Shown: piece by piece, positions 52,410 through 62,613 of the stretch
Layout: every line of letters starts with the position of its first letter
How positions within the stretch are numbered: the stretch's first letter is position 1
Assembly (NCBI RefSeq): GCF_003752585.1
Contig: NZ_RKHR01000005.1
Span: 34,947 to 98,946, forward strand
Length of the DNA stretch: 64,000 nt
Source of the DNA: Sinobacterium caligoides
GTDB taxonomy: Bacteria > Pseudomonadota > Gammaproteobacteria > Pseudomonadales > Sinobacteriaceae
Direction of reading: 5' to 3'
Notes under the pieces: generated by a model
Database searches by the model: none
What the model was told of the DNA's origin: nothing
What the model saw: only the letters and a program-made list of their open reading frames with translations
Position numbers and translations under genes: made by a program

Positions 52410-53219
52410 CTAGCTGTCCATTGCTATGCGCATGGAGCCGATCAATTCAGCACCATACTTTGCAAGAGCTGCATTATCATACTTCGAAGACGCATCAGCA
52501 ATACGTTGTACTAACGCACTACCGACTACAGCACCATCACTGACTGTAGCGATGGCAGAAGCTGAGGCATCATCTTTAATACCAAAGCCGACAGTAATCG
52601 GCAAATCAGTCATACCCCGTAGACGTTCGACTCGCTCACGAACCTCGGCGATATCGAGATTAGCGGCACCAGTTACCCCTTTGAGAGAAACATAGTAAAG
52701 GTATCCGCTTGCGGCTTGGCAGATATTGGCTGCACGATCATCTGTCGTCGTCGGCGACAACAAGAATATGTTATCAATATCGTGCTTCTTAAGCTCACTA
52801 TCAAGAGCCGTTGCTTCTTCAGGCGGCATATCAACTGTAAGCAAGCCATCAACACCGGCATCGGCTGCACGATTGGCAAACTCTTCATAGCCCACAATCT
52901 CAACAGGGTTGGCATACCCCATTAAAATAACAGGCGTCACATCATCGCTCTTGCGGAACTCCGACACCATATCTAACACGCTAGTTAAACTAACATTATG
53001 TTCCAAAGCCCTTTCATGCGCGAGGGCAATCGTTGGGCCTTCTGCCATCGGGTCAGAGAAAGGTACGCCAAGCTCTAGAATATCAGCGCCCGCTGCCACC
53101 AGCTCGAGCATTGCGCCGACAGTAAAGTCGGGATTCGGGTCTCCCGCTACAATATAGGGTATAAGTGCCTTACGGCCATCCTGTTTCAGTTGAGCCCATT
53201 TTTTGGTTAAACGGTTCAC
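52410..53219 (-). CDS. trpA: Tryptophan synthase alpha subunit
   Basis: This 269-residue TIM-barrel enzyme cleaves indole-3-glycerol phosphate. Catalytic Glu is in DILELGVPFSDPMAEGP and Asp in LLTVDMPPEEA. The phosphate site is near GVTGAANLD and VGFGIKDDASA. It lies 38 bases after trpB, with accD next. Grouping of trpF, trpB and trpA between truA and accD departs from the Pseudomonas order, in which trpBA are elsewhere. Confidence 0.96.
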   Translation of the reverse strand: MNRLTKKWAQLKQDGRKALIPYIVAGDPNPDFTVGAMLELVAAGADILELGVPFSDPMAEGPTIALAHERALEHNVSLTSVLDMVSEFRKSDDVTPVILMGYANPVEIVGYEEFANRAADAGVDGLLTVDMPPEEATALDSELKKHDIDNIFLLSPTTTDDRAANICQAASGYLYYVSLKGVTGAANLDIAEVRERVERLRGMTDLPITVGFGIKDDASASAIATVSDGAVVGSALVQRIADASSKYDNAALAKYGAELIGSMRIAMDS

Positions 53220-53257
53220 GTATGCTACCTCTATAATATTGTTTTCATGTCAGAGAA

Positions 53258-54478
53258 TTAGATTGAAAGACCGTCAATGGCAGCGACAGTATGGATATCT
53301 TTATCACCTCTTCCTGACAAATTAACAATAACAATCTGATCACTGCTCATCGTTGCAGCTAATTTAGTGGCGTAAGCTATAGCATGGCTCGACTCAAGCG
53401 CGGGTATAATACCCTCCACTTGGGTTAATTGGCGGAAACCTGCCAGAGCTTCATCGTCGGTGATGCTAACATAGTTAGCACGACCTATATCCTTCAACCA
53501 CGAGTGTTCGGGACCAACACCAGGGTAGTCAAGCCCTGCCGAAACTGAGTGAGTATGGATAATTTGACCGTTGTCATCTTCCATCAGATAAGTGCGATTG
53601 CCGTGCAAAATACCAGGGCGCCCGTCGGATAACGGCGCCGCATGTTTACCTGTTTCAAGGCCCAAACCACCAGCCTCAACGCCGTAAATAGCAACATCCT
53701 TATCATCGAGGAAAGGGTGAAATAAACCAATCGCATTGGATCCACCGCCAACACAGGCAACGATAGCGTCTGGTAGACGGTCGGCCTGTTGTAAAATTTG
53801 CTCCCGTGCCTCTCTACCAATAACACACTGAAAGTCCCGAACCAACTGAGGGTAAGGATGCGGCCCTGCCGCAGTACCGATAATATAAAAGGTATCATCG
53901 ACATTGGTAACCCAATCACGCATCGCTTCATTCATCGCATCTTTAAGAGTGCGTGAACCAGAGGTCACGGGAGTCACTTTGGCGCCTAGCAACTTCATTC
54001 GATAAACATTCATCGCCTGGCGCTGGATATCTTCCTCACCCATGAAGACCTGACACTCAAGCCCAAGACGTGCAGCGATAGTAGCAGTTGCAACACCATG
54101 CTGCCCTGCGCCAGTTTCAGCAATAACACGCTTCTTACCACTATATTTAGCAAGCAATGCCTGGCCGATAGTATTGTTAATCTTATGCGCACCAGTATGG
54201 TTAAGGTCTTCACGCTTAAGGTATATTTGCGCCCCACCCGTCTCCTTACTTAATCTCTGCGCGTGATACAGCGGTGACGGACGACCAACATAATGAGCTA
54301 AGTCGTGATCAAATTCAGCTTGAAAGGCAGGGTCTGCAGAAAGCTTGTTATACATCTGTTCGAGGTCGTGCAGGGCAGACATCAATGTTTCAGAGACGAA
54401 ACGGCCACCATAGACACCGTAACGGCCATTGCTGTCAGGCATATTTCGGATCGTTGTATTATCTTCTTTTGTCATCAT
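53258..54478 (-). CDS. trpB: Tryptophan synthase beta subunit
   Basis: This 406-residue PLP enzyme joins indole and serine. PLP lysine is in [15 protein letters not shown], and the phosphate loop [10 protein letters not shown] is present. [20 protein letters not shown] is the substrate/monovalent cation region. The start overlaps the trpF stop by one base (TAATG), so the two genes are translationally coupled. Length matches the usual TrpB1. Confidence 0.97.
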   Translation of the reverse strand: MMTKEDNTTIRNMPDSNGRYGVYGGRFVSETLMSALHDLEQMYNKLSADPAFQAEFDHDLAHYVGRPSPLYHAQRLSKETGGAQIYLKREDLNHTGAHKINNTIGQALLAKYSGKKRVIAETGAGQHGVATATIAARLGLECQVFMGEEDIQRQAMNVYRMKLLGAKVTPVTSGSRTLKDAMNEAMRDWVTNVDDTFYIIGTAAGPHPYPQLVRDFQCVIGREAREQILQQADRLPDAIVACVGGGSNAIGLFHPFLDDKDVAIYGVEAGGLGLETGKHAAPLSDGRPGILHGNRTYLMEDDNGQIIHTHSVSAGLDYPGVGPEHSWLKDIGRANYVSITDDEALAGFRQLTQVEGIIPALESSHAIAYATKLAATMSSDQIVIVNLSGRGDKDIHTVAAIDGLSI

Positions 54479-55134
54479 TATTGCTCACTCTTTATCTCTG
54501 AAGTAGCGCCGGCAACCTCGCCACAAAAGGCACTAATCTTATCATGATCTTTACGGCCAGGTGCGGCTTCAACCCCCCCACTGACGTCAACCGCATACGG
54601 TCTAGCATGTGTAATCGCTTTGGTTACGTTTGCTGGGGTTAAACCTCCAGCTAGGATGATACGTGAAGCGAATTCAGGCGGAACAAGATGCCAGTCAAAG
54701 CGCTCTCCTGTACCCCCAGGCACACCTTTTTTGTAGGCATCAAGAAGCCATCCAGAGGCCTCTGCGTAACGAGAGAATTCAGCATCCAAATCAATGCCTT
54801 CGCGCATCCGGATGCCCTTTATCCAAGGACGATCAAACTGAGCGCAGTAATCCGCTGATTCATCTCCGTGAAACTGCAGACATGTAAGCTTTACCTTACT
54901 TAAAACCGCCTCCACATAGTCAGCAGGTGCATCAACAAACAAGCCAACGCAGCTAACAAAAGGAGGAAGGGCTTGTGCAATTTCCCGCGCTTGTTGAATA
55001 CTCACATGACGTGGGCTCTTATCATAAAAAACGAGACCAATAGCGTGAACACCGCAACTTACCGCCTGGATGGCGTCTTCTACAGAAGTAATCCCGCAAA
55101 CTTTTACTCTCGTTATCAAATTGACACTCTTCAC
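54478..55134 (-). CDS. trpF: Phosphoribosylanthranilate isomerase
   Basis: This 218-residue TIM-barrel enzyme isomerises phosphoribosylanthranilate. The N-terminal [13 protein letters not shown] carries the catalytic Cys, and later QFHGDE and [17 protein letters not shown] complete the site, with [14 protein letters not shown] for phosphate binding. It stands alone without trpC, a normal gammaproteobacterial arrangement outside enterics. Length is normal. Confidence 0.95.
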   Translation of the reverse strand: MKSVNLITRVKVCGITSVEDAIQAVSCGVHAIGLVFYDKSPRHVSIQQAREIAQALPPFVSCVGLFVDAPADYVEAVLSKVKLTCLQFHGDESADYCAQFDRPWIKGIRMREGIDLDAEFSRYAEASGWLLDAYKKGVPGGTGERFDWHLVPPEFASRIILAGGLTPANVTKAITHARPYAVDVSGGVEAAPGRKDHDKISAFCGEVAGATSEIKSEQ

Positions 55135-55237
55135 GCTTATAAGTACATCTCAGGGCTGTTTTTAATGGTCAACAGTCTAACAGATGAAATTACTCCATGT
55201 CTCACTCACAGAGCCTATTCATAGGCATTAAGACATC

Positions 55238-56071
55238 TTAATCAACAAAAAAACATGGACCTAGGGGGTGTTCAGGGATCTCGTAGGCGGCGGGATAATC
55301 GACAGCCACCAGGTAGAGGCCGTTCGGAGCAGCGGTCGCAGCAGCTTGACTGCGATCTTTTAAAGCCATTAGAGACTCTATCCACTCAGGCTCACGTCGG
55401 CCGTCGCCTACAAAGAGTAAACTTCCAACAATATTACGTACCATATGTAATAGAAATGCGTTCGCCTGAATATCGACGATGACTAAGTCCCCCCTGCGTG
55501 AGACCTGTACTTTCTTCACCTCTCTAAAAGGAGTATTTGACTGGCATGCTAGCGCCCTGAACGATGTAAAGTCCTGTTCCCCAACAAGGTATTGAGCTGC
55601 TCGATGCATGCGTTCAGCATCCAGCGGAAATGCATGCCAGGTTAGACCCTTGTGAAAAATACCAGGCTGAACCGCTGTATTGGCAATAACATAACGATAG
55701 CGACGTGCTGTGGCCGAAAAGCGCGCATGAAAGTCATCGGCAACATCTTTAGCCCAGACAACACGTACGGAGGGGTCCATTTGAGTATTCGTACCACGTA
55801 TCCATGCTTTATAAGGTCGATCCACCGTCGTTTCGAAGTGAACGACTTGACAGGTGCCATGAACACCTGCATCTGTTCGGCCAGCACAGACGACGCTGAC
55901 GGGATGATTAGCGATCTTTTCTAGCGCTTGCTCGAGTTCGGCCTGAACGGTAGGCACCGGGGGTTTTCGCTGAATCTGCCAGCCATGATATTGACTGCCA
56001 TCATACTCAACGCCCAGTGCGACACGTCGGACTGGGCGTTGGGGTAAAGCGATACTACTTACTTCTGTCAT
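55238..56071 (-). CDS. truA: tRNA pseudouridine synthase A
   Basis: This 277-residue enzyme makes pseudouridine at positions 38-40 of tRNA. It has [18 protein letters not shown], the catalytic Asp in [18 protein letters not shown] and the C-terminal [17 protein letters not shown] block. It lies seven bases after fimV, the conserved fimV-truA pair, and 103 bases before trpF. Length is normal. Confidence 0.96.
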   Translation of the reverse strand: MTEVSSIALPQRPVRRVALGVEYDGSQYHGWQIQRKPPVPTVQAELEQALEKIANHPVSVVCAGRTDAGVHGTCQVVHFETTVDRPYKAWIRGTNTQMDPSVRVVWAKDVADDFHARFSATARRYRYVIANTAVQPGIFHKGLTWHAFPLDAERMHRAAQYLVGEQDFTSFRALACQSNTPFREVKKVQVSRRGDLVIVDIQANAFLLHMVRNIVGSLLFVGDGRREPEWIESLMALKDRSQAAATAAPNGLYLVAVDYPAAYEIPEHPLGPCFFVD

Positions 56072-56078
56072 TCAACCA

Positions 56079-59000
56079 TCAACTGATACTTGCAATTAAC
56101 TCATCGGCCTGTTGGCGCTGAGTGTCATCCCCCTCTAGGACAACTTCGTCAAGTATATCACGAGCACCATCGTCGTCACCCATATCGATATAGGCTCTTG
56201 CTAGATCAAGCTTTGTCGCCACTTCATCATCAGCATCTTCTCCTTCGAGCAAATCATCACCTTCAGGCATCACCATCAGGTCATCATCAAGGTCAAGATC
56301 ATCAATTGACAATTCAACGCCAGAAGACGAGCCTGCTGAGCTAGCAACATCCTCAAGCCCTTCTATATCTAACTCGCCTAAATCTAGATCTGATCCCGCC
56401 AAATCCAATCCACCTAGTTCAGCGTCATCAAGGTCAAAATCACCTAAATCTAACTCAGAACCTGCTAGATCCAGCTCATCAGAAACCTCGAAATCTGAGT
56501 TAGACTGCGCTTGCTCAACAACCTCCGACAACTCAAGCTCATTAACAGTCGGCGCACCCTGAACGACGCTCTCATTAAGATCGTCGTCAAGTGTTAGCTC
56601 ATCTAAGTCACTAAGATCACTATCATCAAGATTGGTTAATTCACTATCATCGAAGCCTGCCATTAATGCAAAATCATCATCTGACAGATCAATATCGAGT
56701 TCATCAATACCCTCGAGTTCAACCGCAGATGAAGCATTATCTTCGCCGCCCCCACTACTATCGAGCTGAACCTCAGTATTATTAACACGTGCAGTTTCTG
56801 CTGCACTTAATGAGGTTGTGATCTCGTCTTCAAGCTGGTCGGCAGATAGTGAAAGCTCATCATCTGACAATGTATCGATATCAAAGTCATCAAGCGATAA
56901 CTCGTCAAGCGAGAGTTCATCTAGCGCTTCCCTTGCTGAATCACCCTGGTCAAGTTCATCAATAACGTCAACTGCAGGCTTTTCATCAAGGTCCACATCA
57001 AGGTCAAGATCAAGCGCAAACTCTTCGTCGACCAAAGACTCGACAGGCTGCAGGATCTCATCATCTGAAGCTTCATCTAGGTCTAAGGTAATCTCAGTGT
57101 CTGCAATACTTGAGACCTCTTCATTAACATCGCTTAGATCACCTGCATCACCACTGGCTATTTCTGCCAACCAGTCAGCACCATCAGGAACACCGGACAA
57201 CATATCTTTAGCCTGATGAAGTGCCGCAGCTCCTAGTACACCCGACATAACGGAGTAATGATTGACAAAAGACTGGCGCTCATTAGCTTGCGCAAGAACT
57301 TCCATCTTTTTTAAATGTAAGGCTTCATCATTTGGCTGTGAAGCCAAACCTGCATCGAGTATTTCTACCGCTTTATCAAATCTACCATAGGCAATATAGA
57401 CGTCTGCCTCACCGACAACATCCTCGCTTCGTGCCACCTCTGTTTCTGATACAACCTCGTCAACAACCTGCGGCTCAGGAGTATCACCAGCCTGCTCATC
57501 AAGCAGCAAAGACTCGTCATCTGCCTGCAGCGCTAGATCATCCTGGGTATAGTTCTCGATCTCATCAACAACCGATGATTCAGCAACTTCGCTGTCTGCT
57601 AGCGAGCTCTCACTTAGGTCTGAATCTTCTACAGCTGCTTCAGTTTGCTCTACCTCGGTACCGATATCGACAGGGTCATGATCTTCAGTATCAGCTGCAA
57701 TTAGCTCTGAGCCTTCATCGAAGTCGTCTTCATCTTCATTTCTACGTCGTCGCGCTACCAGCCCAACAATTAGTAATAACAGGATACCACCAGCTGCTCC
57801 CCAGTAGAGAGGGTTGGAAGTAAACTCATCGACAAAGGAATCGTCACTCTCTACCACACGTGTAGATAATACGTGCTCTGTAGGCTTTTCAACGACATCT
57901 GGTTTAGCAGTTGACTCTGCTACCACCGCCACTTCTGATGATGGCCCTTCACCTGATGCAGGCAACGCATCAAGGGCTGCCTCATTAATTTGATTTTCTT
58001 GATCAGACTCCGCTGCGCCAGACTCAATATCTACAGCGTTATTAGCCTGGTCGACCTCAACGCCAGGGCCCTCTAAGACCTCAGGATCGCTCTCTACACT
58101 TTCAGCGGTCGCCTCATTAGCCTTAGCGGCTTGCGCTTGTAGCCGCTCTAAACGGCTATTTTGAAGCTCGATGATTTTCTGTAAATCATCGATTTGACCA
58201 TCCATATCTTGCAAGCGAGACTTCAGCTCACCGTTCTCACGCTCAAGCTTGGATAAATTTTCTTGGGCAGCCAATACTGCCGCCCCGGCATCAGAGTCGC
58301 CCTCGGCTAACACACCATCACCGCCGGCTGATGGTGTCGTTAGCCTTAATTGTGCCGTCTCTTTCTGCCTTGCGACGTGATCTAGCTCGGAGTCAACGTT
58401 AGCGGCCTCGATGACACGATCATTCACCGAAGTTTCACGCTGATTATTTTGCGCCTCAACCTCTCTGACTGCCTGCTCTCTTGAGCGGCGCTTAATATCA
58501 GCTATCGAAGGTATTTTTAGCACCTGACCGGTCTTAAGGCGATTGATATTGCCGTTGAGAAACGCATCTGGGTTTGCTTGCTGAATCGCCAGCATGGTTT
58601 GCTGAATAGTGACATCACTACTCGGTCTCGCTCGTTGTGCGATGGCCCAGAGGGTGTCGTGCTCCACTGTCGGTCCAAAATCACCTTGAACGGCAGCCAC
58701 TGCTTGCGTAACAGCGACAGGTGTCGGCTTGCTTGATAAGTCACTTGGGGTCGATTTAGCGAGCTTCACTTGTGATTGAGCACGCTGAATAACCGTTTCA
58801 CTCGATTGCGTTGCAGTCTTGCTTAGCGCTTGCTCAGCAGGCTTAATTTGAGTGACTGATTGCGTATCACTATATACTGGCAAATCAATGAGAACAGTAT
58901 ACTCACGAAGCAACCGCCCCGTGGGCCAGCGCGTTTCGATCAAAAAATTAACAAAAGGCTCTCGAACCAACTTATGGCTGGATATAAATAAGGTACCACC

Positions 59001-59279
59001 ACCACGCCCATCTACTTCGACCCTGAAGCGAAGGTCAGTCAGGAAGAAGACACGCTCGACACCTGCACGATTGAAATCATTCTCATTGGCTAAATTAATA
59101 TGAATCTGGCTGGAGTCTAACTCCCCCACATTAAGCAATTGAATTTGCGCTTCAAGCGGCTGATTTAACGACGAGTTAAGCTGTAACTCCCCTAAACCCA
59201 GCGAATACGCGACTTTTGCATCTAACACACTAAGAGTTAATAACGCGCCTGCTAACTTGCGAACCATAGCCCCAACCAT
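56079..59279 (-). CDS. fimV: FimV-like polar/motility hub protein
   Basis: This 1066-residue protein has a signal peptide and the FimV N-terminal domain (GLGELQLNSSLNQPLEAQIQL). A LysM peptidoglycan-binding domain follows (about residues 205-258, HDTLWAIAQRARP, then TGQVLKIP), with a coiled coil near 335-385 and one membrane segment (about 489-510). The large acidic cytoplasmic half has leucine/aspartate repeats (DLDDAELGGLDL-like) and a TPR-like C-terminal FimV domain (DVYIAYGRFDKAVEIL, then EVATKLDLARAYIDMGDDDGARDIL). It probably organises the cell pole, type IV pili or secretion. It precedes truA by seven bases. The acidic stretch is longer and more repetitive than in the short homologues. 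Confidence 0.9.
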   Translation of the reverse strand: MVGAMVRKLAGALLTLSVLDAKVAYSLGLGELQLNSSLNQPLEAQIQLLNVGELDSSQIHINLANENDFNRAGVERVFFLTDLRFRVEVDGRGGGTLFISSHKLVREPFVNFLIETRWPTGRLLREYTVLIDLPVYSDTQSVTQIKPAEQALSKTATQSSETVIQRAQSQVKLAKSTPSDLSSKPTPVAVTQAVAAVQGDFGPTVEHDTLWAIAQRARPSSDVTIQQTMLAIQQANPDAFLNGNINRLKTGQVLKIPSIADIKRRSREQAVREVEAQNNQRETSVNDRVIEAANVDSELDHVARQKETAQLRLTTPSAGGDGVLAEGDSDAGAAVLAAQENLSKLERENGELKSRLQDMDGQIDDLQKIIELQNSRLERLQAQAAKANEATAESVESDPEVLEGPGVEVDQANNAVDIESGAAESDQENQINEAALDALPASGEGPSSEVAVVAESTAKPDVVEKPTEHVLSTRVVESDDSFVDEFTSNPLYWGAAGGILLLLIVGLVARRRRNEDEDDFDEGSELIAADTEDHDPVDIGTEVEQTEAAVEDSDLSESSLADSEVAESSVVDEIENYTQDDLALQADDESLLLDEQAGDTPEPQVVDEVVSETEVARSEDVVGEADVYIAYGRFDKAVEILDAGLASQPNDEALHLKKMEVLAQANERQSFVNHYSVMSGVLGAAALHQAKDMLSGVPDGADWLAEIASGDAGDLSDVNEEVSSIADTEITLDLDEASDDEILQPVESLVDEEFALDLDLDVDLDEKPAVDVIDELDQGDSAREALDELSLDELSLDDFDIDTLSDDELSLSADQLEDEITTSLSAAETARVNNTEVQLDSSGGGEDNASSAVELEGIDELDIDLSDDDFALMAGFDDSELTNLDDSDLSDLDELTLDDDLNESVVQGAPTVNELELSEVVEQAQSNSDFEVSDELDLAGSELDLGDFDLDDAELGGLDLAGSDLDLGELDIEGLEDVASSAGSSSGVELSIDDLDLDDDLMVMPEGDDLLEGEDADDEVATKLDLARAYIDMGDDDGARDILDEVVLEGDDTQRQQADELIASIS

Positions 59280-59583
59280 CCTTCATCATAATCGACCCTA
59301 TTACTTGCGGCCTTTTTACCAACTTTAATACAAAGCAGCGTCCAGTTATGCACTGGGTATCACCTCATAGCTTTAGAATTACTACCGCCTAACTTTTGTT
59401 AGTATTCATTATCTTATGTGTTTTAGCAATATATGCCGCCCAGTTAACACTTTCTCGTGGAACTTTAACTCATATTTCAGAGCGAATTCACAAACATCAA
59501 GCCAATGACTTAATCGTCGAGAAATAGAACACTTGACTCGCCACATCACATCACAACCAGTTGGAGACGGCAAGGCTAGCAAC
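59280..59583. other. Upstream region of fimV
   Basis: About 300 bases between fimV and the terminator of asd, with no frame that looks like a gene. It should hold the promoter of the fimV-truA-trp genes; no clear -35/-10 was fixed by eye. Confidence 0.5.
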
Positions 59584-59615
59584 AAAAAAGGCGTCTCAGC
59601 ACGCTGGACGCCTTT
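59584..59615 (-). terminator. Rho-independent terminator after asd
   Basis: On the minus strand AAAGGCGTC, an 11-nt loop and GACGCCTTT run into six T residues (59584-59589). It ends the leu-asd transcript and separates it from fimV. Confidence 0.88.
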
Positions 59616-59621
59616 GCAATA

Positions 59622-60737
59622 CTATTGATTCTGCATCAATATCCTAAGCATTCGACGTAACGGCTCAGCAGCCCCCCAGAGCAATTGATCACCGACTGTA
59701 AACGCCGACAGATACTCCCCGCCCATCTTCATCTTGCGCAAGCGGCCAACCGGTATCGTTAGGTTACCAGTAACAGCTGTAGGTGTCAGGTCAAGAAGCG
59801 TTTCTTCGCGTAGATTGGGCACAACTTTAACCCAGTCATTCGCCGACGCAATAATGGATTCAATCTCTTCGAGGGGGATATCCTTCTTGAGTTTAATCGT
59901 CAATGCTTGACTATGGCAACGCATCGCACCAATGCGAACGCAGTTTCCATCGATTGCAATAGGCGAGTCGCTAAGTCCCAAGATTTTGTTGGTCTCGACC
60001 TGTCCTTTCCACTCTTCTTTACTCTGACCGTCATCAACCGCCACATCAATCCATGGCAATAAAGAGCCGGCCAGTGGATGAGCAAAATTATCGGTAGGGA
60101 AGCCTTCCGCTCGCATAGTTTCAGCAACTTTAGCATCAATATCGAGTATGGCTGAACGACTATCAGCTAACGGCTCAGCCACGGCATCACGAATACAACC
60201 CATTTGAGTTATCAGCTCGCGCATATTCTGAGCGCCAGCGCCCGATGCCGCCTGATAAGTTTGCGCGCTCACCCATTCGACGAGACCTTCTCTAAGCAAG
60301 CCGCCTATCGCCATCAACATCAAGCTAACAGTGCAATTGCCGCCGATAAAGTTCTTTACGCCGTCTTTTAAGCCCTCGCGAATAACATCATCATTGACAG
60401 GATCGAGGACGATAATGGCGGACTCATCCATGCGCAAAGAAGAAGCTGCATCAACCCAATAGCCATCCCACCCCATTGAACGCAATGGCGCAAAGACTTG
60501 CTTGGTATAATCGCCTCCTTGGCAAGAGACGATGACATCCATGCGATATAACTCATCGATATCAGTCGCGTCCTTTAGCTCTGGTGCGGCCTTACCTACA
60601 TCAGGCCCCTGGCCACCTACATTACTGGTCGTGAAGAAGACAGGCTCAATATCTGAGAAGTCACCCTCCTCAAGCATACGCCCCATCAAAACAGAGCCCA
60701 CCATGCCACGCCAACCGACAAAACCTACTTTCTTCAT
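59622..60737 (-). CDS. asd: Aspartate-semialdehyde dehydrogenase
   Basis: This 371-residue enzyme reduces aspartyl phosphate on the path to lysine, threonine and methionine. The catalytic Cys is in [16 protein letters not shown]. The nucleotide site is [14 protein letters not shown], and [13 protein letters not shown] is a family block. It is the Gram-negative, E. coli-like type by length. It lies 72 bases after leuB and is followed by a terminator, a common leuCDB-asd arrangement. Confidence 0.96.
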   Translation of the reverse strand: MKKVGFVGWRGMVGSVLMGRMLEEGDFSDIEPVFFTTSNVGGQGPDVGKAAPELKDATDIDELYRMDVIVSCQGGDYTKQVFAPLRSMGWDGYWVDAASSLRMDESAIIVLDPVNDDVIREGLKDGVKNFIGGNCTVSLMLMAIGGLLREGLVEWVSAQTYQAASGAGAQNMRELITQMGCIRDAVAEPLADSRSAILDIDAKVAETMRAEGFPTDNFAHPLAGSLLPWIDVAVDDGQSKEEWKGQVETNKILGLSDSPIAIDGNCVRIGAMRCHSQALTIKLKKDIPLEEIESIIASANDWVKVVPNLREETLLDLTPTAVTGNLTIPVGRLRKMKMGGEYLSAFTVGDQLLWGAAEPLRRMLRILMQNQ

Positions 60738-60808
60738 ACATCCTCCATCTCCCCGTTACGGGGAGCCGCCATCCTCGATCGCGGCCTTTTATTTTATACG
60801 GACACTTA

Positions 60809-61894
60809 TTATTGTGCAGTTAACGCTGCCAGAACGGCATCACCCATCTCAGAAGTTGATACAAGCTTGCAGCCCTCGGAGAAAATATCACCGGTACGAT
60901 AACCCTTGTCCAGTACCTTCTCGACGGCCCTTTCAATAAAGTCAGCTGCTTCTATCTGTGCCAACGAGTAACGCAACATCATCGCAACTGACAAGATGGT
61001 AGCCAACGGATTGGCCTTACCTTGGCCGGCAATATCAGGCGCGCTGCCGTGACAAGGCTCATACATTCCTCGACCATTAATGTCTAAAGAGGCGGAAGGC
61101 AACATCCCTATCGAGCCCGTCAGCATCGCGGCCGCATCAGAAAGAATATCGCCAAACATATTACCGGTGACAATGACATCAAACTGCTTCGGCGCTCGAA
61201 CCAACTGCATTGCCGCGTTATCAACATACATATGGCTAAGTTCGACATCCGGATAGTCCTTAGAAAGCTCCTCCATCACCTCACGCCACAACATCGTCAC
61301 TTCAAGTACATTCGCCTTATCGACGCTACACAGACGACCGCCACGCTTGCGCGCGGCCTCAAAAGCCTGACGACCGATCCGCACAATCTCTGACTCACTA
61401 TAAACATAAGTGTTGAAGCCCTCACGCTCACCGGAATCCAGCGTACGAATACCTCGAGGCCCACCGAAATAAATACCCCCCGTGAGCTCTCGAACGATCA
61501 GAATATCGAGACCCGAAACGACTTCTGGCTTCAAGCTTGAAGCATCAGCAAGCTGAGGATAAAGAATAGCTGGGCGAAGATTACCAAACAGATCTAACTC
61601 TGCGCGAATTTTCAGCAAACCGCCTTTTTCTGGTCGTTCAGCTGGCGGAAGGTTATCCCACTTTGGGCCGCCGACAGCACCAAGCAAAATAGCATCAGCT
61701 GCTTTCGCGAGCTCGAAAGTACGCTCTGGCAAGGCAGAACCTTCAGCATCGATAGCCGCCCCGCCCACCAGCGCTTCATCAACATGAAGGTCTAACCCAA
61801 ACTTATTATCAACAAAGCTCAGCACCTTAGTTGCCTCGGCCATGATCTCTGGGCCAATGCCATCACCCGCCAACACTAGAATTTTAGAAGACAT
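60809..61894 (-). CDS. leuB: 3-isopropylmalate dehydrogenase
   Basis: This 361-residue enzyme oxidatively decarboxylates 3-isopropylmalate. It has [39 protein letters not shown], the metal/substrate site [25 protein letters not shown] and the dinucleotide loop [18 protein letters not shown]. Its length and motifs are those of gammaproteobacterial LeuB. It is 67 bases after leuD. Confidence 0.97.
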   Translation of the reverse strand: MSSKILVLAGDGIGPEIMAEATKVLSFVDNKFGLDLHVDEALVGGAAIDAEGSALPERTFELAKAADAILLGAVGGPKWDNLPPAERPEKGGLLKIRAELDLFGNLRPAILYPQLADASSLKPEVVSGLDILIVRELTGGIYFGGPRGIRTLDSGEREGFNTYVYSESEIVRIGRQAFEAARKRGGRLCSVDKANVLEVTMLWREVMEELSKDYPDVELSHMYVDNAAMQLVRAPKQFDVIVTGNMFGDILSDAAAMLTGSIGMLPSASLDINGRGMYEPCHGSAPDIAGQGKANPLATILSVAMMLRYSLAQIEAADFIERAVEKVLDKGYRTGDIFSEGCKLVSTSEMGDAVLAALTAQ

Positions 61895-61960
61895 ATATCA
61901 CTCACTATTGATTAGATGGTCAGCACACCATGCGCGCCGACTAATTACTGTACATTCTGC

Positions 61961-62599
61961 TTAACGGAACAACCAAGGTGATTGCTGCTGCGACTTTGAC
62001 TCAAAGTCTTTGATTAGATCGCTATCTTGAAGCGTCAAACCTATGTCATCGAGCCCATTAAGTAAGCAATGGCGACGAAAGTCATCGACCTCAAAGGCTA
62101 TCTCTTCGCCATTATCCAGTGCGACGATTTTTCGCTCTAGATCGATCGCCAGCTGCGCCCCCTCGCTCGCCTCGACATAGAGGAACAAGCGATCAACAAC
62201 AGCAGCATCTAGAATGATTGGTAATATACCGTTTTTAAAGCAGTTGTTGAAAAATATATCAGCAAAACTTGGGGCTATAACCGCACGAAACCCGTAGTCA
62301 CCAAGCGCCCATGGAGCGTGCTCACGACTAGATCCACATCCAAAGTTTGCTCGTGCTAAAAGTATCTGGGCACCTTGATAACGAGGCTGATTCAAAACGA
62401 ACTCCGTATTCAAAGGCCGCCCCTCACAACTTTGATCAGGCTGCCCCTCATCAAGATAACGCAGCTCATCAAAAAGGTTCTTACCAAAACCACTACGCTT
62501 AATCGACTTAAGGAACTGCTTAGGGATAATCATATCCGTATCAATATTGGCGCGATCCATTGGCGCCACGATACCTTTCTCTACTGTAAATGCTTGCAT
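61961..62599 (-). CDS. leuD: 3-isopropylmalate dehydratase small subunit
   Basis: This 212-residue subunit completes the isopropylmalate isomerase with LeuC. It has [22 protein letters not shown] at the N-terminus and [14 protein letters not shown], the substrate loop. It lies 14 bases after leuC in the leucine operon. Length is normal. Confidence 0.97.
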   Translation of the reverse strand: MQAFTVEKGIVAPMDRANIDTDMIIPKQFLKSIKRSGFGKNLFDELRYLDEGQPDQSCEGRPLNTEFVLNQPRYQGAQILLARANFGCGSSREHAPWALGDYGFRAVIAPSFADIFFNNCFKNGILPIILDAAVVDRLFLYVEASEGAQLAIDLERKIVALDNGEEIAFEVDDFRRHCLLNGLDDIGLTLQDSDLIKDFESKSQQQSPWLFR

Positions 62600-62613
62600 G
62601 ATAGATTCCTTAA

